A program made the translations under genes and the position numbers. This document shows, in pieces, positions 46,307 through 55,457 of a stretch of DNA of 64,000 bases. The notes under the pieces were generated by a model that searched no databases, was not told the origin of the DNA, and worked only from the letters and a program-made list of their open reading frames with translations. Numbering within the stretch: the first letter of the stretch is position 1; the number at the start of each line of letters is the position of its first letter. The stretch is from assembly GCA_026993355.1 (NCBI GenBank), contig JALWTX010000013.1:62001-126000 (forward strand). Direction: 5' to 3'. Source of the stretch: Flavobacteriales bacterium (GTDB taxonomy: Bacteria; Bacteroidota; Bacteroidia; Flavobacteriales; Flavobacteriaceae).

Positions 46307-47497
46307 ATGAAAAAACTAAACTTATTAATATTGTTAATTGTTATTCTTACAGGTTTTAGTAGCTGTAACAAAGACAATCAGGATGATACAAATACGCCAA
46401 TTGTTACTACAAATCCAATTACCAATATTACCAAAACTACAGCCACAGCCGGAGGTAATGTTATTGACGATTCAGGTAGCTACGTAACAGCAAAAGGCGT
46501 TTGTTACAGCACAAGTCCCAATCCCACTATAGCAGATAATATTACAGAGGACGGAACAGATACAGGCGCGTTTACCAGCAACTTATCCGGTTTACAACCC
46601 AATTCAACTACCTACTATGTGCGGGCATATGCAACTAATAGCAACGGTACGGGATATGGTGATGAAATTCAATTTACAACAATGGCAGGTAATATAGACA
46701 TCATACAAATGGAAACTGTTTTTGTAGCCGGCGGGACATTTCTTATGGGAAGCGATGCCTCAGATAATGAAGCTGAAAACGATGAAATGCCAAAGCACAG
46801 CGTTACAATTAGTGATTTTAGAATAAGTAAATACGAAATTACCAATCAACAATATGCAGATTTTTTAAATGCCATAAATGCAAACAGTGACGGCAGTGTA
46901 AATGGTGTAACTTATATAGATATGGCTAACAATGATTGTAAAATAGATCATGATGGCAATAATTTTGTTGTGTATCCCGGTAAAGAAAATTATCCGGTAA
47001 TAGACGTAACTTGGTTCGGCGCCAAAGCTTATTGCGAATATCATGGTGGACGACTACCAACCGAAGCTGAATGGGAATTTGCCGCAAGAGGTGGTAGCAA
47101 TAGCAATGGTTATATTTATGCCGGTAGTAATAATATTGATGACGTTGCTTGGTACGATGCTAATTCAAACAATCCGGATAATGATATACTGGATGGACAA
47201 GGCACTCATATAGTAGGCACAAAAAACCCTAACGAATTAGGTATTTATGATATGTCAGGTAATGTAAATGAATGGTGCAACGATTGGTATGACAGCAATA
47301 TTTATAACGATTATTATAATTCAGGAACTGTTGTTGATCCGCAAGGACCTTCACAAGGACAAGGTATTTATGATCGTGTTTTTCGTGGTGGCGATTGGTT
47401 TCACCCTGATTACACGAGTAGAGTTGCTAACCGTTCTCGCGCTCATCCTACTGATGTGGGTAACAATCTGGGATTCCGTCCGGTGTTTGCTCCTTAG
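46307..47497 (+). CDS. Lipoprotein with fibronectin-like and formylglycine-generating-enzyme-like domains
   Basis: The start at 46307 gives a lipoprotein signal peptide (lipid-carrying C20 in GFSSCNKD); the open frame extends upstream into the OmpA gene without a good start. Residues 34-125 form a fibronectin-like sandwich (AKGVCYSTSPNPT). Residues 130-396 have the FGE/SUMF1 fold: GGTFLMGSDA, NYPVIDVTWFGAKAYCEYHGG, LPTEAEWEFAARGG, SGNVNEWCNDWYD, and RSRAHPTDVGNNLGFRPV. The C-terminal cysteine pair of true FGE is absent, so sulfatase maturation is unlikely; binding or a structural role is more probable. Confidence 0.85.
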   Translation: MKKLNLLILLIVILTGFSSCNKDNQDDTNTPIVTTNPITNITKTTATAGGNVIDDSGSYVTAKGVCYSTSPNPTIADNITEDGTDTGAFTSNLSGLQPNSTTYYVRAYATNSNGTGYGDEIQFTTMAGNIDIIQMETVFVAGGTFLMGSDASDNEAENDEMPKHSVTISDFRISKYEITNQQYADFLNAINANSDGSVNGVTYIDMANNDCKIDHDGNNFVVYPGKENYPVIDVTWFGAKAYCEYHGGRLPTEAEWEFAARGGSNSNGYIYAGSNNIDDVAWYDANSNNPDNDILDGQGTHIVGTKNPNELGIYDMSGNVNEWCNDWYDSNIYNDYYNSGTVVDPQGPSQGQGIYDRVFRGGDWFHPDYTSRVANRSRAHPTDVGNNLGFRPVFAP

Positions 47498-47621
47498 TCA
47501 AAAAAATTACCGGCAAAATATATTCTTGAAGCTTACAAACTAAAAACGGTCAGAGGTAAATTCTTGTTTCAATGTGTAACAGAAACAATGAAACGATATC
47601 AAGCATAATAAAAAAATAATT

Positions 47622-47660
47622 ATGAAAAAATTTAATTTACTACTTAAACTTACGATATGA
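47622..47660 (+). CDS. 12-codon leader ORF overlapping the start of the coiled-coil protein gene
   Basis: The frame reads MKKFNLLLKLTI and its TGA overlaps the ATG at 47657 (atATGA). It resembles the beginning of a signal peptide. It may be a leader peptide that couples translation, or a remnant of a gene start. Nothing shows that it is translated. Confidence 0.3.
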   Translation: MKKFNLLLKLTI

Positions 47661-48973
47661 AAAAATCAATTATTACCTTAGCAGCTATTTTAATAGCAAG
47701 TTTATCCTTTGCCCAAAGTGGCGGATTTAATTACAAAGCACTCATTACCGATAATGGTAATGCTTTACAAAACCACAATGTAACAGTCAGATTTACCATT
47801 TTAGAAAACGGTTCCACTTCTGTGTATCAAGAAACACATACCGCGACAACCGATGCCAACGGTATTATAGTCTTAAATATAGGTGAAGGAACTGTTGTTT
47901 CCGGTTCTTTTAACAGTATCGACTGGACTAATGAACAGTTTTTAAAAACCGAAATTAATACCGGTAGCGGTTATACAGATTTTGGCACAACCGCCTTTAA
48001 AGCGGTACCCATATCAAAAAATACTGATAAACTGGAAGGAAAAACCATTGCCGACATTAAAGCAGAACTGGATACAGAAAGATTTAATAGCATTTTGTCT
48101 CGTTTAGACAATTTGGAAACTCAAAATACTGCTTTATCTAACCAAGTTAGCTCTTTGCAATCTGATGTAAGTACGCTGCAAACGCAAAATACCACTTTAT
48201 CCAATCAGATTAGTGCCATGCAGTCTGACATAAGTAATCTGCAAACACAGAACACTGCTTTAAACAATCAAGTTAGTTCTTTGCAGTCAGATGTGAATAC
48301 GCTGCAAACACAAAACACTGCATTGACCAACCAAGTAAATGCTTTACAATCAAAATTGGACTTGATAACAGTTACGCAAAATGTAAACTTAGACGATTTA
48401 GAAACAAGTGTTACAAATAATACCGCAAATATAGCTACCAATACTTACGATTTAAATGATTCAAACGGCAGGCTTCAATATTTTGTAAACCTATTGAATG
48501 CCAGAATAGATCCCATCGAAACCAAAACTGCTGATATGAGTATTGTTCAATTAACTTACGAAGGCACATCATATAAAACGGTCAGATTTAGTCATGTAAA
48601 TGTACAAATAGTAAACGGAACCGGTGCCACGGATAGAGCTGAAAACGGCATGTTATTAGGAGAAGGTTTGGGTAACCTGATTATCGGGTATAACGAGCAA
48701 GCCCCCGATACTAATGTACATCCTAGTCTTAGAACCGGTTTTCATAATTTGATCATTGGAAAAGTTAATAATTATACTTCGTATGGTGGTGCTGTTTTTG
48801 GAGAAGGTAATCGTATAACTAAAAAATTTGCAACAGTTACCGGCGGTTATGATAACGCAGCAACCAAACCCTATTCGTCTATCAGTGGCGGTGCGCAATT
48901 ATATATACCTTATGGTACCGATGATAATGACAATTGGTTTTATTGGAGAGGAGGTCCCTATCATTCAAACTAA
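47657..48973 (+). CDS. Secreted tail-fibre-like protein with trimeric coiled coil and beta-helical head
   Basis: The 438-residue protein has a signal peptide (cleavage after LSFAQ). An N-terminal beta-sandwich (FNYKALITDNGNAL, then GTTAFKAVPIS) of the kind found in many Bacteroidota fibre proteins spans residues 20-130. Heptad repeats at 140-240 include three near-identical 21-residue units plus a part (TQNTALSNQVSSLQ). The C-terminal part from about 340 has YadA-head-like strands (GGAVFGEGN, then VTGGYDNAATKPYSSISGG). No membrane anchor or T9SS domain is seen. The next gene, a small T9SS protein, may be its partner. The fold resembles trimeric adhesins; this is inference. Confidence 0.75.
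   Translation: MKKSIITLAAILIASLSFAQSGGFNYKALITDNGNALQNHNVTVRFTILENGSTSVYQETHTATTDANGIIVLNIGEGTVVSGSFNSIDWTNEQFLKTEINTGSGYTDFGTTAFKAVPISKNTDKLEGKTIADIKAELDTERFNSILSRLDNLETQNTALSNQVSSLQSDVSTLQTQNTTLSNQISAMQSDISNLQTQNTALNNQVSSLQSDVNTLQTQNTALTNQVNALQSKLDLITVTQNVNLDDLETSVTNNTANIATNTYDLNDSNGRLQYFVNLLNARIDPIETKTADMSIVQLTYEGTSYKTVRFSHVNVQIVNGTGATDRAENGMLLGEGLGNLIIGYNEQAPDTNVHPSLRTGFHNLIIGKVNNYTSYGGAVFGEGNRITKKFATVTGGYDNAATKPYSSISGGAQLYIPYGTDDNDNWFYWRGGPYHSN
48119..48355 (+). repeat. Tandem 63-bp repeat in the coiled-coil gene
   Basis: Units at 48119-48181, 48182-48244 and 48245-48307, plus a partial one to 48355, encode 21 residues each (three heptads). The units differ at several third-codon positions, so they are old. 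The unit length is a multiple of 3, so gain or loss would keep the frame. Confidence 0.9.
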
Positions 48974-48988
48974 AAAAACATTTATACG

Positions 48989-49468
48989 ATGAAAATTTTT
49001 ACTATTCTGCTATTATTACTATTTGGCATACAAGGTTTTTCTCAAACAGCAATAAAAAAGTCAAGTATTTCGTCCGGCGGTAATCTTTCTAGGGTTAATA
49101 ATACCCAAGTTGTATTTTCTATTGGCGAAACTGCCGTACAAGAAAATACACAAGGAAACATCCATCTCTCGGAAGGTTTTATAGGACCGGATTTAAGGCA
49201 ATCTCTAGGTATTACTGATGAAGTCTTATTCAGTGATTTTAAAGTTTTTCCTAATCCGTCAACGGATATAATTCATATAAACTTTACCCAATCATCGGAT
49301 TATAGTATGCAAATCAGTGATATGAATGGCAAAATATTTATGGTTAAAAACACTAATCAATTAACCAATACATTGGACCTATCTCATTTGGCAAGAGGTA
49401 TGTATTTACTGTTGTTGCAAGATACAACTAATCATACCTATAATGTGTTGAAAATTGAAAAAAAATAG
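48989..49468 (+). CDS. Small T9SS type A sorting-domain protein
   Basis: The 159-residue protein has a signal peptide (cleavage after GFSQ), a short conserved module (SISSGGNLSRVNNTQVVFS, then GETAVQENTQGNIHLSEGFIGPDL) and a T9SS C-terminal domain from about residue 85 (FKVFPNPSTDIIHINF and LARGMYLLLLQD). Almost half of it is sorting signal, so the cargo is small. It follows the coiled-coil gene by 15 bases and may anchor or escort that protein to the surface (inference). Confidence 0.82.
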   Translation: MKIFTILLLLLFGIQGFSQTAIKKSSISSGGNLSRVNNTQVVFSIGETAVQENTQGNIHLSEGFIGPDLRQSLGITDEVLFSDFKVFPNPSTDIIHINFTQSSDYSMQISDMNGKIFMVKNTNQLTNTLDLSHLARGMYLLLLQDTTNHTYNVLKIEKK

Positions 49469-49546
49469 TAAAATATCGAAAGTTGCCTGACAACTGATAT
49501 ATAAAATTTCCGGTTATTGCCTTATAAACCTAAATCTTATTCATTA

Positions 49547-50725
49547 ATGAAACAAAAATTTTTTTTAAATCTTTTCTATTCCTTTATAACGATTCAAGTG
49601 TATGGGCAAACCAAGCCGGTAACCGGAAATTGGCTATTAACTTTAATAGAAACCGGTCAAAAAACGGATCAACCTTATATTATAAACCATTTTGATGCCA
49701 ATGGAGATATTTCCATTTACAGCACCAAAATAGCTGAATTTACACAAAGGAATCAAACGATTGATTTTAAATCGGAGCGTGTAAAATTTTATAACGGGCG
49801 TTTTCATATTCTGAAGCATACGCCAAAAGACTTGATATTGGGAGGCGATTCTGCTACTTTTTATTATAAACGGGCTTATAATCCCAAGCAACAAAATAAT
49901 CCGGTTTATCAAAATTTGATCGGTACTTGGCTAATGCACGGCACAAGGCCTACTTATGTGAAGTTTGAAGAAGACGGCCGTTTTATCATGTTAAACTTGG
50001 AAGAAGAAATGAATGTCACCACCAAAGGTTCATGGTTGTTTATCCCTGACGAAAAAGCTTTTGTAGTTCTGGCCGATGTAGATGTGCTAAGAAGAAAAGA
50101 TTCCATCCTGAATATTAATAAGGAATATATGGAAGTCCTGAATAAGGGCATTCAATATCAGCTGGAAAAACAACCGGAGGTATCATCAATCAAACATTTA
50201 CAAATTGATGAAGACTCCTTGCCCGAACCCACAGAAGGACAGCCGGACTTGCCTTGGAATGATGACGACCTATGGATGTTTTTGCCTAAGTTAAAAAATC
50301 TTCATTATAAACGTTTTGTTTATCACCCTGAGGTCAAAGTTTTTTCCGAGGATGATATTTCGGTGGATGTCCTTGTAAATCCTGATAAGCAAAGTATAAA
50401 ATTTAATAGTTATAAGGAGATGGATGAGGAACGTATCCCATTTATCACGAGGACAAAAGGACCTTTGATGGAGTCTTATAACCGCTTTTTTCCGCAAAAA
50501 GATTTAGATAGGTATCGTATTATAGACCGCAAACGGCCATGGAAAATTGGGGATAAAACTTTTGAATGTACCGTTATCAACGGAATTATCGGAGATGAAC
50601 AATACCAATATTGGATGATTAATAACCTGCCGGGGGTGTTTGCAAAAATAATTCATGAAGCGCCCGGTTTGATGGATGAGCCGGTTTATATCAAGTATGA
50701 ATTAGATAATATTAACAAGCGATAA
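49547..50725 (+). CDS. Secreted protein with two lipocalin-like units, function unknown
   Basis: The start at 49547 gives the signal peptide MKQKFFLNLFYSFITIQVYG. Two similar units follow: VTGNWLLTLIE with an up-and-down strand pattern (about residues 24-105) and LIGTWLMHGTRPTYVKFEEDG (about 122-180). The C-terminal 190 residues have an acidic linker (LPEPTEGQPDLPWNDDD) and an unrecognised beta-rich domain. I know no family for the whole. The stop and the next ATG overlap by one base (TAATG), so it is coupled with that gene. Confidence 0.65.
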   Translation: MKQKFFLNLFYSFITIQVYGQTKPVTGNWLLTLIETGQKTDQPYIINHFDANGDISIYSTKIAEFTQRNQTIDFKSERVKFYNGRFHILKHTPKDLILGGDSATFYYKRAYNPKQQNNPVYQNLIGTWLMHGTRPTYVKFEEDGRFIMLNLEEEMNVTTKGSWLFIPDEKAFVVLADVDVLRRKDSILNINKEYMEVLNKGIQYQLEKQPEVSSIKHLQIDEDSLPEPTEGQPDLPWNDDDLWMFLPKLKNLHYKRFVYHPEVKVFSEDDISVDVLVNPDKQSIKFNSYKEMDEERIPFITRTKGPLMESYNRFFPQKDLDRYRIIDRKRPWKIGDKTFECTVINGIIGDEQYQYWMINNLPGVFAKIIHEAPGLMDEPVYIKYELDNINKR

Positions 50726-51402
50726 TGAAAAAACAAATAATACTTTTCTTTTTTACATTAATTTTTGGGGCGACTTTTGCACAATCCCCTCAGAAAGTGA
50801 ATAAAGAGAACTTGCAGGACTATCTCAGTGTTTATATGGATTATTTCAAAGAATACGACCCACTTGCCCCTGAACCGGTGCGAAAAGCAAAATTTAATAG
50901 AATTGTCGATAAAGAAAATCCCCGGCTATCCAAAGCGGATAGAGAAAAAGCTTTTAAGATTGTTGATGCTTATATTCGGGCGGATAAAGGCTTAGATCCG
51001 GGATATAGAATCTCGGAAAAAGACAAGCAACTCATTAAAGATATGTGGGAAACTGCCGAAAAACAAAAAGAAAAAGGCATGCAAGCCATGCTGGGCGAAA
51101 TGGGACGCTACAGGAATATGTCTTATGGCGAATTCAAAAATTTTATCACTCAAAACGGACAAATACCCTATAAGGAAGCCGAGATTAAAAAAGCCTATAA
51201 TCAAATGCATAAAAATGATGGTAAGCAGGTAACTATCACCCCCCAAGATGAGCAAAAAAGCAAACAAATGAATCAAATAGAAGCCATCGATATTTTACGG
51301 GAACCCAAAAAACACAGTTTTGGCGAATTTAAAGCAGCAATGAAATTGCTAAAACCGGATATCTCGGACGAAGAAATACAAAAAAATTGGAAAAATTTAT
51401 AG
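50725..51402 (+). CDS. Secreted helical protein with internal duplication, function unknown
   Basis: The 225-residue protein has a signal peptide ending near TFAQ. The rest is charged and predicted helical. Two segments match each other: residues 132-161 (MSYGEFKNFITQ, then EAEIKKAYNQM) and 197-225 (HSFGEFKAAMKL, then DEEIQKNWKNL). This looks like a duplicated helix-loop-helix of about 30 residues. No catalytic motif is visible. Its ATG overlaps the previous stop by one base, so the two products are probably made in fixed ratio. Confidence 0.6.
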   Translation: MKKQIILFFFTLIFGATFAQSPQKVNKENLQDYLSVYMDYFKEYDPLAPEPVRKAKFNRIVDKENPRLSKADREKAFKIVDAYIRADKGLDPGYRISEKDKQLIKDMWETAEKQKEKGMQAMLGEMGRYRNMSYGEFKNFITQNGQIPYKEAEIKKAYNQMHKNDGKQVTITPQDEQKSKQMNQIEAIDILREPKKHSFGEFKAAMKLLKPDISDEEIQKNWKNL

Positions 51403-51433
51403 TAATTAAGCTTTTATTTTATTTAAAAATATT

Positions 51434-51441
51434 TACTTTTG
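51434..51441 (+). promoter_or_regulatory. Possible -7 element upstream of the small beta-barrel gene
   Basis: TACTTTTG matches TAnnTTTG and lies 75 bases before the ATG at 51516. No good TTG lies at the expected distance. Confidence 0.4.
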
Positions 51442-51515
51442 TTGAGTGTTGGGAATAAGCCGAAAAACCAACTAAAAAAGGGAGTAGGCATAAAATTAAC
51501 TAAAATTTATTTATT

Positions 51516-52019
51516 ATGAAAAAAGGATTATTATTGTTATTAATTGCTATGATGAGCGTTTCAACAATTAAAGCCCAAGATGTAAATGGTATTATTAAAG
51601 TAAACCCTATTGGTTTTGCATTCGGAATTTTTAATGCCACTTACGAAAAACCACTTAATGACAAAAATTCATTTGCGGTTGGTGCCAGTTTTTTCAATTG
51701 GGGAAGTGTTCATGTTTCAGGCTTTGGGTTGAGCGGTGAATATCGTTTTTACTTCTCAAATAACACAACAGCACCGGAAGGTTTATTTGGCGCGCCTGTT
51801 TTAAATTTGAATTCATATTCCTATTCAGGCGGGTCACAAACTGAATCTGTTTTTGCCGTTGGCGGTGGTGTTAAAGGAGGTTACCAATGGGTATGGGATT
51901 CCGGTGTTGCCTTAGATTTATACTTTGGTTATGGATACCGTGGGGCAAAATTTGACACCTATGACTATTCCGGAGGATATCCTATTTTAGGCTTGGCCGT
52001 TGGTTATGCTTTCCAATAA
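51516..52019 (+). CDS. Small outer-membrane beta-barrel protein
   Basis: The 167-residue protein has a signal peptide (cleavage after TIKAQ) and about eight amphipathic strands with glycine and aromatic residues (FAFGIFNATYEKPL, then GVALDLYFGYGYRG). It ends with an aromatic residue before Gln (YAFQ), typical of outer-membrane barrels. It resembles the small DUF3575-type barrels of Bacteroidota. No ligand is predictable. A strong bidirectional terminator follows. Confidence 0.75.
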   Translation: MKKGLLLLLIAMMSVSTIKAQDVNGIIKVNPIGFAFGIFNATYEKPLNDKNSFAVGASFFNWGSVHVSGFGLSGEYRFYFSNNTTAPEGLFGAPVLNLNSYSYSGGSQTESVFAVGGGVKGGYQWVWDSGVALDLYFGYGYRGAKFDTYDYSGGYPILGLAVGYAFQ

Positions 52020-52040
52020 AAAGTATGCCCATTCCAATAA

Positions 52041-52075
52041 AAAAAACCGTTCTGAAAAAATCAGAACGGTTTTTT
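52041..52075. terminator. Strong bidirectional terminator between the beta-barrel gene and groEL
   Basis: A 15-bp stem (aaaaaaccgttctga/tcagaacggtttttt) with a 5-base loop and T runs on both strands sits between the convergent genes. Confidence 0.9.
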
Positions 52076-52090
52076 TTATGACTTTAAATT

Positions 52091-53743
<1,653 letters not shown>

Positions 53744-53811
53744 TTAGTTCACTTCTTTTTTTTTACAGAAATTGTGCCAGCTGAGATAAGAAAGGAAAAA
53801 TATAAAAAAAA

Positions 53812-53834
53812 GTGCCAATCTGTCAGACTGGCAC
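53812..53834 (-). terminator. Terminator of the secG transcript
   Basis: On the minus strand the 9-bp stem (gtgccagtc/gattggcac, one G-T pair) with a 5-base loop is followed by a run of eight T residues. It separates secG from groEL. Confidence 0.75.
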
Positions 53835-53864
53835 CTTTATATTATAAAATGTTCTTTTAAGAAT

Positions 53865-54218
53865 TTATTTTTTGTCGGATTTTTTAGCCGGAATAATGGG
53901 GTTTGGCATCGGCTTTTGCTGTTCATCTGCCGATGGAATATGATTTTCAATAGCCTCTTTGGCAGGAGAAACATCAGTATTATTAGTACTCATAATAGCC
54001 GCATTGGATACTAAAATAAGGACTACCAATAAGCTGAATAAAAACCATGTGGCTTTGTCTAAAAAATCAGTGGTTTGCTGAACACCGCCAAACATATTGG
54101 CTCCGCCGCCCCCAAAATTAGAATCCAAACCACCACCTTTTGGGTTTTGTACCATGATGACGGTTATTAATAAAAATGCCACAATGGCAATTAACAGTAT
54201 AAAAATGTATAAACTCAT
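53865..54218 (-). CDS. secG: Preprotein translocase subunit SecG
   Basis: The 117-residue inner-membrane protein has two membrane spans (about residues 3-22 and 56-76) with the loop VQNPKGGGLDSNFGGGGANMFGG between, the SecG signature. It assists SecYEG-mediated export. The C-terminal tail is longer than in E. coli, Pro/Lys-rich and probably unstructured. It lies 6 bases downstream of the TPR-like gene. Confidence 0.92.
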   Translation of the reverse strand: MSLYIFILLIAIVAFLLITVIMVQNPKGGGLDSNFGGGGANMFGGVQQTTDFLDKATWFLFSLLVVLILVSNAAIMSTNNTDVSPAKEAIENHIPSADEQQKPMPNPIIPAKKSDKK

Positions 54219-54224
54219 AATTTA

Positions 54225-54959
54225 TTATTTTAAATTTTGTTTTATTTCTTTGATTTGATTTGCAAAATAACTACTTTTTTTTGGATATTTCAAACTTAAT
54301 ATGCGAAAAGCTTGAATTGCTTTATCATATTTTTTTTGTTTAACATATAAATTGGCCAAAGTTTCGGTCATAAGCATTTGTTTTTCGGCAATACTTTTCT
54401 CGACAATGTCGGGTGTTTTAACAGAAACGTGCCGTTTGGGAACAATTTTAGGCCGTTCTTTTAAAAATCTTTCAATCGGATCTAAAGTTTCTTGTCTGTT
54501 TTTCTCAGGTTTTTCAGGGGGATTTTTAAATTTTTGCAACCACTGTGTATAGCTTAATTTTTCTGCTTCCGGTTTTTCAGTGATGCTTATGCGATGTTTT
54601 TTTGCGCCGCTTCTTTTCTTTTCCTGAATCTCTTTGGTTTTTTCTGTTTTTTTATGCTTGGGTTTAAAAACAGGTTTGACAACGACATTGGCTGATATAT
54701 TTGATTCTTTTTTTCTTATGACCGCTTTTTTTTGTTCTATATGTCTAAAAAGAACTTCTCTATCGATACTACGCGCTGCTGTTTGTTGCAAAATGCCATG
54801 ATAATTTTCACCCTTATATTTGAGCCATTTTGTTTTAAGTACATATAAAACTTGAAAATAAGGATAGGCTTCAATGAGTTGATCGACTTGATCAATAGCC
54901 AAATCATTAAGGTTATTTTGCTTAATGGCTTCTAATATGTTGGTTTTGACATTTACCAT
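54225..54959 (-). CDS. TPR-like protein between lptE and secG
   Basis: The 244-residue protein has no signal peptide. The N-terminal 70 residues look helical; the middle is very basic with many KKxK runs (low complexity). Near the C-terminus a helix pair (ETLANLYVKQKKYDKAIQAFRILSL) fits a tetratricopeptide repeat. A role beside LPS export and protein secretion is suggested only by the neighbours. It overlaps lptE by 7 bases. Confidence 0.7.
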   Translation of the reverse strand: MVNVKTNILEAIKQNNLNDLAIDQVDQLIEAYPYFQVLYVLKTKWLKYKGENYHGILQQTAARSIDREVLFRHIEQKKAVIRKKESNISANVVVKPVFKPKHKKTEKTKEIQEKKRSGAKKHRISITEKPEAEKLSYTQWLQKFKNPPEKPEKNRQETLDPIERFLKERPKIVPKRHVSVKTPDIVEKSIAEKQMLMTETLANLYVKQKKYDKAIQAFRILSLKYPKKSSYFANQIKEIKQNLK

Positions 54960-55456
54960 TTGGCCAATGTGTCGCTGAATAAATTATCTAAAATCGTTTC
55001 AAGTATTTTTTTGTGTGCTTCGGGAGCAACTTGGTCTCTGGTTAAATCGGCCGGATAATCATAATACCACGTATAAGTTTTTTGGACATTTTCGGCTTCA
55101 TTTTTACGGTTAATGTAATCTATTTTAATACTGATGCTTAACCGGTTTTGCGCCGCAGTTTGTCCTGCGGTCAATGCTACGGGGGATACTTTATAATTTG
55201 TTATTTCGCCTTGAAAGGTGATATCACCATTATTTTCAACCTGAACTAAATTGGTTTGTTGCTCAATACGGTCAATAAGCATATTTCTAAATGCTTCATT
55301 TAACCCGGGAACAATAAAAGAGGCATTATTAGGAATATAATCTACTTCAAATGTTTTGATATTCTTAGAAATGTTAATGCCCGAAAAAGAATAGTTTACT
55401 TTGCAGGCTTGCATTAAGATGAGTGTTAATATGAAGATAAGTGCTTTCTTGTGCAT
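54953..55456 (-). CDS. lptE: LPS-assembly lipoprotein LptE family
   Basis: The 167-residue protein has a lipoprotein signal (C18 in LMQACKVNYSFSG), then NISKNIKTFEVDYIPNNASF, typical of the Bacteroidota LptE family that plugs LptD in the outer membrane. It ends with a helix over the last 30 residues. It is encoded 1 base downstream of the sigma-54 activator and overlaps the following TPR-like gene, so the four genes to secG form one transcript. Confidence 0.82.
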   Translation of the reverse strand: MHKKALIFILTLILMQACKVNYSFSGINISKNIKTFEVDYIPNNASFIVPGLNEAFRNMLIDRIEQQTNLVQVENNGDITFQGEITNYKVSPVALTAGQTAAQNRLSISIKIDYINRKNEAENVQKTYTWYYDYPADLTRDQVAPEAHKKILETILDNLFSDTLAKW

Positions 55457-55457
55457 A

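Noticed and set aside
47498-47605. Open in-frame extension after the TAG of the FGE-fold lipoprotein gene, suggesting stop read-through
   Set aside because: The protein already ends at the natural terminus of the fold (GFRPVFAP). A 35-codon open extension is within chance.
48119-48355. Regular 63-bp repeats considered as a CRISPR-like array
   Set aside because: The units are contiguous without spacers and encode heptads in frame within a gene.
53774-53779. TGGCAC on the minus strand upstream of groEL, considered as a sigma-54 -24 element
   Set aside because: The -12 element (TTGC at the proper distance) is missing; the sequence there reads CTGT.
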